From an uncultured Methylococcaceae bacterium (GTDB lineage Bacteria > Pseudomonadota > Gammaproteobacteria > Methylococcales > Methylomonadaceae): a stretch of 7,098 bases of DNA. Positions 1 through 5,704 of this stretch are shown here, piece after piece. The notes under the pieces were generated by a model. It saw only the letters and a program-made list of their open reading frames with translations, ran no database searches and was not told the origin of the DNA. Every line of letters begins with the position of its first letter. The first letter of the stretch is position 1. The translations under genes and the position numbers were made by a program. The DNA lies in NCBI GenBank assembly GCA_903873045.1, contig CAIQND010000197.1, positions 1 through 7,098 of the forward strand. The letters are read 5' to 3'.

Positions 1-54
1 CTCATTGAAAAAGAGAGGTTAGGGGAGATTTTATGAGATAACTCCCCCTCAATC

Positions 55-298
55 CCCACTTAAGCTGGGACAGATATCATGCCTTGAAGGGAAGGGTATC
101 AGTAAAATCGTCGCGCTTTAAATGGGCTGATCTGTCGTGGGAGCGATGCCTACGTCGCGACTAACGTTTCAAATCGCGACGTAGGCGTCGCTCCCACTTA
201 GTCGAAAAGCGACATTAGACTTTGCCTGTTCACAAGCAGAGAATACACACCTAATAACAGAGCCTATTCCCTATTCATACTGTCCCGTCTAAAGTGGG
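55..298. repeat. Possible 244-bp MITE-like element bounded by 19-bp inverted repeats
   Basis: The sequence at 55-73 (CCCACTTAAGCTGGGACAG) and the reverse complement of 280-298 match at 16 of 19 positions. Such a pair is what terminal inverted repeats of a small non-autonomous element look like. No transposase lies between the arms and no clear target-site duplication flanks them. The polarity is ambiguous: if the true tip is the TGTCCC side, these are two facing ends of separate deleted insertion sequences rather than one element. The interior contains the 137-197 hairpin. The family is not recognised. Confidence 0.45.
137..197. repeat. Large REP-like palindrome (24-bp arms)
   Basis: Arms at 137-160 and 174-197 are complementary at 23 of 24 positions, the exception being a G/T wobble (ATG versus GTC context), with a 13-base loop at 161-173. 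The arms start GTGGGAGCGATGCC and end GGCGTCGCTCCCAC. The length, GC-rich arms and intergenic position fit a repetitive extragenic palindrome. It could form a very stable stem on either transcript strand and might block transcription running on from the cytochrome gene, but no T-run follows on either side, so I do not call it an intrinsic terminator. Confidence 0.75.
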
Positions 299-357
299 TA
301 GCCGGAAACAGAGCCATGAAATCATGAAAATAATTTTTAGAGCAATTAATAAACGGG

Positions 358-2793
358 TCACTTCACACCTTCTAATTCTCCAATTAACTGCTCTATTTCT
401 TTATTGCCCGGCAATGCTTCGGCGGCTTTTCGTGCATAAATAAGCGCAGCCTTGTTATCGCCCGCCTCGCGCTGCATCGAAATCAAGGCACTGAGTATCT
501 GGAGGTTATGCGGCTGACGCGTGTCAGCCGCTTTTAATACGGCCAACGCTTCGTGTTGCTTGCCCATAGAATTCAGTGCAATGCCGTAAACATACGCATA
601 GCGGGCATCAGCTGGCGCGAGCTTGCTGGCTTTGGCAAACTCCTGTAAAGCGGTGCTTTTATCTGCCTTGCGCACCAGCAGCAAACCCAGTGCATGGTGT
701 AAATCCGCCGCATCGGGAATTAATGACAGACCCTTACGTAACTGTTTTTCACCTTCATCATCGCGGCTTTGCTGACGATAGGCATCGGCAAGATTGGCAT
801 ACGCGCCAACAAAAAGCGGGTCGAGGGTAATGGCACGTTGATAAGCAGCAATAGCCTCGTCTATTTTGCCCTGGCGCAAGTAAAGATTACCCAAATTAAT
901 ATTTTCCGCTGGCCAGTCGGCATTAAGCTTTAGAGCATCCACATAGTCTTGCATTGCCCTGTTACGGTTCTCCCGCCGACCCTCCGGAATTTGACTGTCC
1001 GGTGCATCGGCAAGCACACGCGCAGCTTCAATGCGCACACCACGCACCGGATCGGCAAGCAAGGGCGAGGCGGAGAGTATGCGATTAATTGAATCGGCAG
1101 ATTCAATCAAGCCAAGACCGGCAATTCGCACCGAAGGATCGGCAGCCTTTAATTGCGATCGTGCAAACGTTAGCAGATCCGGACTCATCATGGGCTTGAT
1201 CAACGAGAGAGCGGTTGCGCGTACAAGCGCGGGGCTGGCTGAATCCTGAGCAAGTTCCAGTAGTGCCGGCAATGCTTTAATGCCCTGTGTTACGCCAGCC
1301 TGTAGTGTCGTACCGTAATGCGGACGCTTGCGCCAATCGTTGCCATACCACTTATCCATCATACCAGCCGCCCATTCAGGCTTTTGTTTTTGATGGCATT
1401 GGGTACAGGCATTTGGACTGCCCAGCGTTTGTGATAAATCAGGCCGGGACAATCGAAAACTGTGATCGTGGCGTCCATCATTCACCATGTAATTTTGTTC
1501 AGGCGCGTGACAGTCCATACACGCCGCCCCTTTTGAATCCGGCTTATGAAAATGATGTTTTTCCGTGTCGAATTTTTCGGCATTATGGCAACGGCTACAC
1601 AGCGCATTACCTTCAGCACGAAGCTTAAGCGAGTGCGGCTCATGACAATCCATACAGGTCACGCCTTGCTGAAACATCTTGCTCTGACGGAACGATCCCC
1701 AAGTGTAATCTTCATCACGTTGCTGCCCATCGGCATGGTAAGTCGGTTGCGTCAGTAATGCGGGCTGATGCGTATCTTCCAATGGCAAACCGGGCTGGCT
1801 ACCTTCAACCCGCGTCAAGCGGCGTGAATGACAAGCCCAACAGACATTCATCAGCGCATCGTTGGCAGGCTGTTCACGATGGGCAATAACGCCTTTATCG
1901 GCAAACGTCCACGCCTCTTGCCAGCGGCTTTGCAGCGTCACTGACAAACCTTTGTTAGCGTCCGAATAGGGCGGTTGCGCCTGCTTCGCCCACTCGATAT
2001 GCTGTGATGCAGGGCCGTGGCAAGATTCGCAAGCGACATTAATCTCGTTAAAAGTCGTCTTGTAACTGTCCGTTACTGCATCGTAGCCTTTTTTTAAATG
2101 GGTAGAATGGCATTCGGCGCATTCCATGTTCCAGTTCTGGTAACGTCCCGTCCAATGTAGCTGATCGGTGTGATCAACCTTTTCTTTTGGATAAAGATGA
2201 AACCAGTGTTGCCCGCCTTCGGTTTTCGGACGACTGTCCCAGGCAATGCTAAGTGCCTGATAACGGCCACCGGGAAACGCTATCAAGTATTGTTGCAGCG
2301 GCGTAACACCGAATGTATAAGTAATCGGATAATCAGTTAATTTACCGTCCGGGCCGTCAGTGCGCACCATAAACTTATCGTCGCGCTTGAAAAAAGTCGA
2401 CTCGACATTGTCGTGCTTAAATTGGGCGTTATTAAAGTCGCCGAGTACCGTTTGAGCATTGGCTTCCTGCATCGCCAATTCATGATGCGAACCTTGCCAT
2501 GCTTCAACTTCGATGGGATGACATTGCTTGCACGCGCTGGCACCGACAAATTCTTTAGTCACAACAGGCATTGCCGGTGCTGGTTTCGCTGAAGAAGTAA
2601 CGGGGAAAATTACCGTCACGGGAGATCTGTTGGCAAAATAAATAACGCCTACAACTAACCCCACACCCATTAAAATAGACAGTAACAGAACGAGACGTTT
2701 TTTGCCCTTACCCGTTTCGACGGGTGTTGCGTTAGTTTCAAACACCGTTTGGGTCACTGGTTTGGAGGATTTTGGTGTCTTGCGGCGGGTCAT
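358..2793 (-). CDS. Membrane-anchored octahaem cytochrome c with HEAT-like and TPR domains
   Basis: Encodes 811 residues. A basic N-terminus (residues 1-32) precedes one hydrophobic segment at about 33-53 without an obvious cleavage site, so the protein is probably anchored in the inner membrane with its bulk in the periplasm. Eight CXXCH haem c motifs start at residues 88, 225, 255, 318, 380, 399, 425 and 463 (CKQCH, CAECH, CESCH, CWACH, CMDCH, CSRCH, CMDCH, CTQCH). The spacing resembles the cytochrome c554 / paired-CXXCH group. An SHHELAMQ motif (102-109) follows the first haem. Residues about 505-600 look like HEAT repeats, and about 624-795 contain five consecutive 34-residue TPRs. Role inferred: periplasmic multihaem electron transfer, with the C-terminal solenoid binding a partner. 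The substrate is unknown. The ATG is preceded by AAGGA with 6-base spacing. It lies 49 bases after pcm and is probably co-transcribed with surE-pcm. Confidence 0.9.
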   Translation of the reverse strand: MTRRKTPKSSKPVTQTVFETNATPVETGKGKKRLVLLLSILMGVGLVVGVIYFANRSPVTVIFPVTSSAKPAPAMPVVTKEFVGASACKQCHPIEVEAWQGSHHELAMQEANAQTVLGDFNNAQFKHDNVESTFFKRDDKFMVRTDGPDGKLTDYPITYTFGVTPLQQYLIAFPGGRYQALSIAWDSRPKTEGGQHWFHLYPKEKVDHTDQLHWTGRYQNWNMECAECHSTHLKKGYDAVTDSYKTTFNEINVACESCHGPASQHIEWAKQAQPPYSDANKGLSVTLQSRWQEAWTFADKGVIAHREQPANDALMNVCWACHSRRLTRVEGSQPGLPLEDTHQPALLTQPTYHADGQQRDEDYTWGSFRQSKMFQQGVTCMDCHEPHSLKLRAEGNALCSRCHNAEKFDTEKHHFHKPDSKGAACMDCHAPEQNYMVNDGRHDHSFRLSRPDLSQTLGSPNACTQCHQKQKPEWAAGMMDKWYGNDWRKRPHYGTTLQAGVTQGIKALPALLELAQDSASPALVRATALSLIKPMMSPDLLTFARSQLKAADPSVRIAGLGLIESADSINRILSASPLLADPVRGVRIEAARVLADAPDSQIPEGRRENRNRAMQDYVDALKLNADWPAENINLGNLYLRQGKIDEAIAAYQRAITLDPLFVGAYANLADAYRQQSRDDEGEKQLRKGLSLIPDAADLHHALGLLLVRKADKSTALQEFAKASKLAPADARYAYVYGIALNSMGKQHEALAVLKAADTRQPHNLQILSALISMQREAGDNKAALIYARKAAEALPGNKEIEQLIGELEGVK

Positions 2794-2799
2794 TCTTAA

Positions 2800-2804
2800 T
2801 CCTT
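2800..2804 (-). promoter_or_regulatory. Ribosome binding site of the multihaem cytochrome gene
   Basis: On the minus strand the sequence AAGGA lies 6 bases before the ATG at 2793-2791. It is the clearest Shine-Dalgarno sequence in the window and supports that start. The 49-base gap to pcm shows no obvious promoter or terminator, consistent with read-through from pcm. Confidence 0.7.
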
Positions 2805-2842
2805 GTTTGAAGTTCGGGCGTTATAATTTTTATTGCTCAGGT

Positions 2843-3505
2843 TTATTCTTTCCCTGTTAAAAAAGGCACAAAAGTAACCGCTTCCAGCACTTCAATATCA
2901 TAACCGATGGTGGTGCGAGTCACGCGCTGTAATGTTTGCTGTCCGTTTATGCCAATGGGAATAACCATAACCCCGCCAACGGCTAGCTGCTGTAACAAAA
3001 TAGGTGGAATTTCAGCGGCCGCAGCAGAGGCCAAAATACCATCGAACGGTGCATAATCCGACCAACCCAAGTTGCCGTCACTGTATAAATAACTGATATT
3101 TTTAAATTTCAAATCCCATAAATTACTTTTGGCTTTTTTCTGTAGCGGCAAGATTCTTTCAATAGAATAGACGTGATCAACCAACTGCGCCAAAATCGAT
3201 GTCTGGTAGCCACAGCCGGTGCCTATTTCAAGAACCTTACCTAAATGGTCAGATGACCTCAATAGCAGTTCGGTCATTTTTGCGACGATATAGGGCTGGG
3301 AAATAGTTTGATTGTAACCAATCGGTAACGCGGTATCTTCATAAGCACGGCTGGCCAACGCTTCATCCATAAAAATATGCCGGGGTGTATCACGCATAAT
3401 TTCCAGCACTTTTTCATTATGGATGCCCTGCCCCAATAAACGTTTAATCATACGCTCACGGGTACGCAGAGAAGTCATGCCTATGCCTTGCAGGCTTAGC
3501 ATCAT
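2843..3505 (-). CDS. pcm: Protein-L-isoaspartate O-methyltransferase
   Basis: Cytosolic repair enzyme that transfers a methyl group from S-adenosylmethionine to L-isoaspartyl residues of damaged proteins. The 220-residue product carries the diagnostic TISQP (67-71), the SAM-binding motif I VLEIGTGCGYQ (91-101), the PRHIFMDEAL segment (41-50), an AYEDTALPIG segment (54-63) and the C-terminal FVPFLTG. It is full length (the E. coli enzyme is 208 residues). Start choice is uncertain. The ATG at 3505 overlaps the surE stop by ATGA and has only a weak AAGAA before it. The ATG at 3478 (residue 10, beginning MTSLRTRERM) has AAGG at 3489-3486 with 7-base spacing and gives 211 residues, matching the usual family N-terminus. 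Translational coupling to surE favours the first, the ribosome site the second. Confidence 0.96.
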   Translation of the reverse strand: MMLSLQGIGMTSLRTRERMIKRLLGQGIHNEKVLEIMRDTPRHIFMDEALASRAYEDTALPIGYNQTISQPYIVAKMTELLLRSSDHLGKVLEIGTGCGYQTSILAQLVDHVYSIERILPLQKKAKSNLWDLKFKNISYLYSDGNLGWSDYAPFDGILASAAAAEIPPILLQQLAVGGVMVIPIGINGQQTLQRVTRTTIGYDIEVLEAVTFVPFLTGKE

Positions 3506-4257
3506 AAATCATTCTTATTTGGCAACCAGGCCTTTAACGCATCAATCCGGTCATACCAGGTTAAATCGATTTGCAAAGGTGTAACCGACACATAGCCTGC
3601 ATTAATGGCATAAAAATCAGTCCCCGGCCCTGCATCCTGTTCTGCGCCCGGCGGCCCTACCCAAAAAATAGTACGTCCACGGGGATCTTCGCTTTTGATG
3701 ACCGGTTCTGATTTGTGCCGTTGACCCAGTCGTGTTGCCTGATAACCTTTCAAGTCTTTTAACGCAACGTCCGGCACGTTGACATTAAGAATGGTATCTT
3801 GTGGCAACGGGTTCTTGATCAATTGTTTTAATAGCGTCACCGCCACTTGCGCTGCGGTATCAAAATGCACCGGATTACTGCCTACCAGTGATATGGCAAG
3901 CGCAGGCAATCCTAAAAAACGCCCCTCGGTTGCCGCCGCAACCGTACCGGAATAAAGTACATCATCCCCCAGATTGGAGCCATGATTAATACCCGCAAAA
4001 ACCATGTCAGGCTCTTTATCCAGAAAGCCGGTTATCGCCAAATGCACACAATCGGTCGGTGTACCATCGACTTTAATAAAGCCGTTATCGGTTGTATAAG
4101 CACGCAACGGCATTTCCAGCGTTAAAGAATTGCTGGCAGCACTGCGGTTTCTATCAGGTGCAACCACCGATATTTCGGCTTCTTTTCGCAAGGCATTGGC
4201 TAATGCAATAAGACCTTCTGCCAGATACCCATCATCATTACTAACCAAAATATGCAT
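3502..4257 (-). CDS. surE: 5'-nucleotidase / survival protein SurE
   Basis: Metal-dependent phosphatase that dephosphorylates nucleoside 5'- and 3'-monophosphates (also exopolyphosphate in E. coli), acting in the cytosol and linked to stationary-phase survival. Numbering from the chosen start (251 residues), the metal-binding set is visible: D8 and D9 in SNDDG, S39 in DRNRSAASNS, and N91 in GINHGSNLGDD. The family signatures GTPTDCV (65-71), LYSGTVAAATEGR, DPRG and DAGPGTDF follow. Length agrees with E. coli SurE (253). I chose the second ATG (4257) because the protein then begins MHILVSNDDG as in homologues and AAGAG lies 9 bases upstream. The ATG at 4263 would add two residues and leave only 3 bases to that site. 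It is first in the surE-pcm-cytochrome run. Confidence 0.97.
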   Translation of the reverse strand: MHILVSNDDGYLAEGLIALANALRKEAEISVVAPDRNRSAASNSLTLEMPLRAYTTDNGFIKVDGTPTDCVHLAITGFLDKEPDMVFAGINHGSNLGDDVLYSGTVAAATEGRFLGLPALAISLVGSNPVHFDTAAQVAVTLLKQLIKNPLPQDTILNVNVPDVALKDLKGYQATRLGQRHKSEPVIKSEDPRGRTIFWVGPPGAEQDAGPGTDFYAINAGYVSVTPLQIDLTWYDRIDALKAWLPNKNDL

Positions 4258-4266
4258 AATCATTCG

Positions 4267-4271
4267 CTCTT
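4267..4271 (-). promoter_or_regulatory. Ribosome binding site deciding the surE start
   Basis: Minus-strand AAGAG sits 9 bases before the ATG at 4257 but only 3 bases before the alternative ATG at 4263, so it favours the shorter SurE. The divergent intergenic stretch 4264-4331 must hold promoters for both surE and the Smr gene, but I find no convincing -35/-10 pair on either strand. Confidence 0.4.
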
Positions 4272-4331
4272 AAGCGTAATAAGCTTTAAAATCGAACATC
4301 TTAGCAACAAACCCTAACAAAATCAGCTTTC

Positions 4332-4898
4332 GTGGTAAAAAAAACACTGACATCAGAAGACCGGGATTTATTTCGCCAGACCATCGGTAAAGTACGCGCC
4401 ATTAATAGTGACAAGGTACTGTTAAATAAAGACAATAAACCCAAACCTTATCTCAGGCCCGGTGTCATTGATGTCAATGGTCATTTAATGGGCTCGGCAG
4501 CAACCGATATTGAAAAAGTCGGACTTCAAGATGCCTTAAGCTTTATCGCACCGGGCTTGCAAAATAATGTCTTAAAAAAATTACGGAACGGTTTTTTTGG
4601 CATGGATGCAGACATTGATTTGCATGGCTTAACCAGCAATGCCGCTAAAAATCATTTACTAAATTTTTTACATGACTGCGTACAAGCCGGTTGTCGCTGT
4701 GTGCATATTGTTCACGGCAAAGGTTATCGCTCAACTGACAACCACCCCGTACTAAAAAACAACCTCAACGTATGGTTAAGACAACATAAATATGTCCAGG
4801 CATTTTGTTCAGCATCGCCCAAAGATGGCGGTACAGGTGCGGTGTTTGTGTTATTGCAGTTGGGGGAAAAGTACAGCCACACCAGTGATACTGAGTGA
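4332..4898 (+). CDS. smrB: Smr-domain endonuclease, SmrB-like
   Basis: 188 residues, close to E. coli SmrB (183). The N-terminal part begins with the SmrB-like SEDRDLFRQ (8-16). The C-terminal Smr domain occupies about 92-178, with the signature DLHGL (96-100), the second conserved motif HGKG (128-131) and the SmrB-type ending with NVWLRQHKYVQAFCSA and a GG.GA turn. Known role of the E. coli protein: an endonuclease recruited to collided ribosomes that cleaves the mRNA between them. The same role here is inferred. Translation starts at GTG 4332: an in-frame stop at 4302 precedes it, no ATG occurs before residue 53, and no good Shine-Dalgarno sequence is visible, so initiation may be weak. It is transcribed divergently from surE across 68 bases. 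The gene symbol is by similarity; a generic Smr-domain name would be safer. Confidence 0.85.
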   Translation: MVKKTLTSEDRDLFRQTIGKVRAINSDKVLLNKDNKPKPYLRPGVIDVNGHLMGSAATDIEKVGLQDALSFIAPGLQNNVLKKLRNGFFGMDADIDLHGLTSNAAKNHLLNFLHDCVQAGCRCVHIVHGKGYRSTDNHPVLKNNLNVWLRQHKYVQAFCSASPKDGGTGAVFVLLQLGEKYSHTSDTE

Positions 4899-4930
4899 TG
4901 GAGAAGTTTCACGTTATAGCGCCAGATGGC

Positions 4931-5027
4931 AATGTCATTAAGTTAAGCCGTTCGCTGAGCGGAGTCGAACACGGCTCCGCTCAGCCAACGGTTTATCTTG
5001 CAAAGAGACGCTTAACTTAACGGCATT
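4931..5027. repeat. 97-bp nested palindrome, REP/MITE-like
   Basis: Outer arms 4931-4947 and 5011-5027 match as inverted repeats at 15 of 17 positions (both contain TTAAGTTAAG or its complement). Inside lies a hairpin with arms 4954-4967 and 4972-4985 (13 of 14 paired, GCTGAGCGGAGTCG, plus one G/T wobble) and a 4-base loop AACA. It extends by CCGTT/AACGG (4948-4952/4987-4991) after one mismatch. The GCTGAGCGGAGTCGAA core is of a type I recognise as a common dispersed intergenic repeat in bacterial genomes. It begins 33 bases after the Smr stop codon. Confidence 0.75.
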
Positions 5028-5086
5028 GAGGGATATTATTCGTGTGAGTTAAATTGTCGTGTAGTGGACGTTTAATTTCTGAAAGA

Positions 5087-5108
5087 CTATAGGTATTTAT
5101 ACCAATAG
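5087..5108. repeat. 22-bp imperfect palindrome
   Basis: CTAT-A-GGTAT-TT-ATACC-A-ATAG: nine of ten arm positions pair around a TT centre. The size is typical of a repressor operator, but no regulator gene is adjacent and it lies about 150 bases before the weak ORF at 5255. It may equally be part of the degraded repeat material in this gap. Confidence 0.35.
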
Positions 5109-5254
5109 TTTATGTGCTTCCAAGAGACTAGACTTTTTACTACTTGGAATGGCGGTTTTGTTAAGTTGTACATCGGAACTCCGATCCAAGACAAAGCTCA
5201 TCTGAACCTTATCGATGATCCTTTTAGTTTAATTATTTCTAATATCTCTAATCT

Positions 5255-5563
5255 GTGAAAACTCAATCAATTGATTTAAAACAGCTAATTTTCATTCTTG
5301 ATGAATCCAAACTTATTCATACAAAAAGGCATAACATCAATACATTAATTCATACCATTAAACATCCTGACTTTGGTATCGCGGCTATCATGGAGAATGC
5401 AATAGGCGGAGGCACTTTAATTTACGAGCAAAGCGTCCAATCCATCAACACACTCAAGCGTAATGGGGCTTGCAACCTTGTTACCGAGATTTTTCAAGCC
5501 CCTGAAATCTATAAACGTTTAAATCGGAGTTGCAAATCCCGACTAACTTCAAGGGGCGACTAA
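5255..5563 (+). CDS. Hypothetical small protein, possibly a gene remnant
   Basis: An open frame of 102 residues starting at GTG, with a stop codon (TAA 5249-5251) immediately upstream and no Shine-Dalgarno sequence. The first 65 residues read like a normal soluble protein (LKQLIFILDESK, then a His-rich stretch and HPDFGIAAIMENAIGGG). I do not recognise the family. The last part is suspicious: an 8-bp inverted repeat (5465-5472/5495-5502) and an imperfect palindrome (5524-5542) lie inside the frame, and the C-terminus RSCKSRLTSRGD looks like translated repeat DNA. No signal peptide or membrane segment is seen. It is isolated between two non-coding, repeat-rich stretches. It may be a truncated gene or a chance ORF. 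Confidence 0.35.
   Translation: MKTQSIDLKQLIFILDESKLIHTKRHNINTLIHTIKHPDFGIAAIMENAIGGGTLIYEQSVQSINTLKRNGACNLVTEIFQAPEIYKRLNRSCKSRLTSRGD
5465..5502. repeat. Inverted repeat inside the small ORF
   Basis: GGGGCTTG at 5465-5472 is perfectly complementary to CAAGCCCC at 5495-5502, separated by 22 bases. Its position inside the 5255-5563 frame weakens the case for that ORF being an intact gene. Confidence 0.5.
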
Positions 5564-5584
5564 AAGAGATTGATTTTAAAACTT

Positions 5585-5620
5585 ACTCTTAACCCCTTTT
5601 TTCAAAGAGAGGTTAAGAGT
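5585..5620. terminator. Possible bidirectional terminator hairpin between convergent frames
   Basis: Perfect 10-bp arms ACTCTTAACC (5585-5594) and GGTTAAGAGT (5611-5620) enclose a 16-base loop containing a T-run. It lies 22 bases after the small ORF and 85 bases beyond the stop of the minus-strand RTX gene, so it is placed to end transcription from both sides. The arms are AT-rich and neither flank has a long uninterrupted T-run (minus strand reads AAGTTTTAAAA), so the call is tentative. Confidence 0.4.
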
Positions 5621-5704
5621 ACTTCACTAGACCTCAATAATCTCGCGTTACACTATGTCAAAAATCGATAAATATCACCACCTGCATTGATTTGTAGGGA
5701 CTAC

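Larger units (their letters stand above)
1..357. other. Non-coding region downstream of the multihaem cytochrome gene
   Basis: I see no credible gene here. At the left edge a short G-rich/C-rich dyad (GGGGAG at 22-27 against CTCCCC at 42-47) could be a small hairpin. The rest is taken up by the inverted-repeat pair 55-73/280-298 and the large hairpin at 137-197, described separately. Between the right repeat and the cytochrome stop codon only a weak 5-bp dyad is visible (CATGA/TCATG, 314-326), so no convincing intrinsic terminator for the cytochrome gene can be named. Confidence 0.6.
4899..5254. other. Non-coding region rich in inverted repeats
   Basis: No credible ORF. It contains the 97-bp nested palindrome at 4931-5027 and then three smaller dyads: 5087-5108, 5118-5124 paired with 5143-5149, and 5172-5185. 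The composition is AT-rich from about 5028 onward. No T-run follows the large palindrome, so an intrinsic terminator for the Smr gene is not clear, although the palindrome could serve to stop transcription or protect the 3' end. Confidence 0.6.

Noticed and set aside
576..1758. Several plus-strand open frames of 70-113 codons opposite the cytochrome gene
   Set aside because: They lie antisense to a well-supported gene, carry no recognisable domains and have composition explained by the codon pattern of the opposite strand.
2337..2549. Minus-strand open frame of 70 codons
   Set aside because: It is an alternative frame within the cytochrome gene on the same strand, with no ribosome site or domain.
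4265..4276. CGCTCTTAAGCG dyad before surE considered as an operator
   Set aside because: It is very short, imperfect and overlaps the ribosome site; nothing else supports a regulator binding there.
4724..4912. Minus-strand open frame of 62 codons opposite the Smr gene
   Set aside because: It overlaps the conserved Smr domain in antisense and has no coding features of its own.
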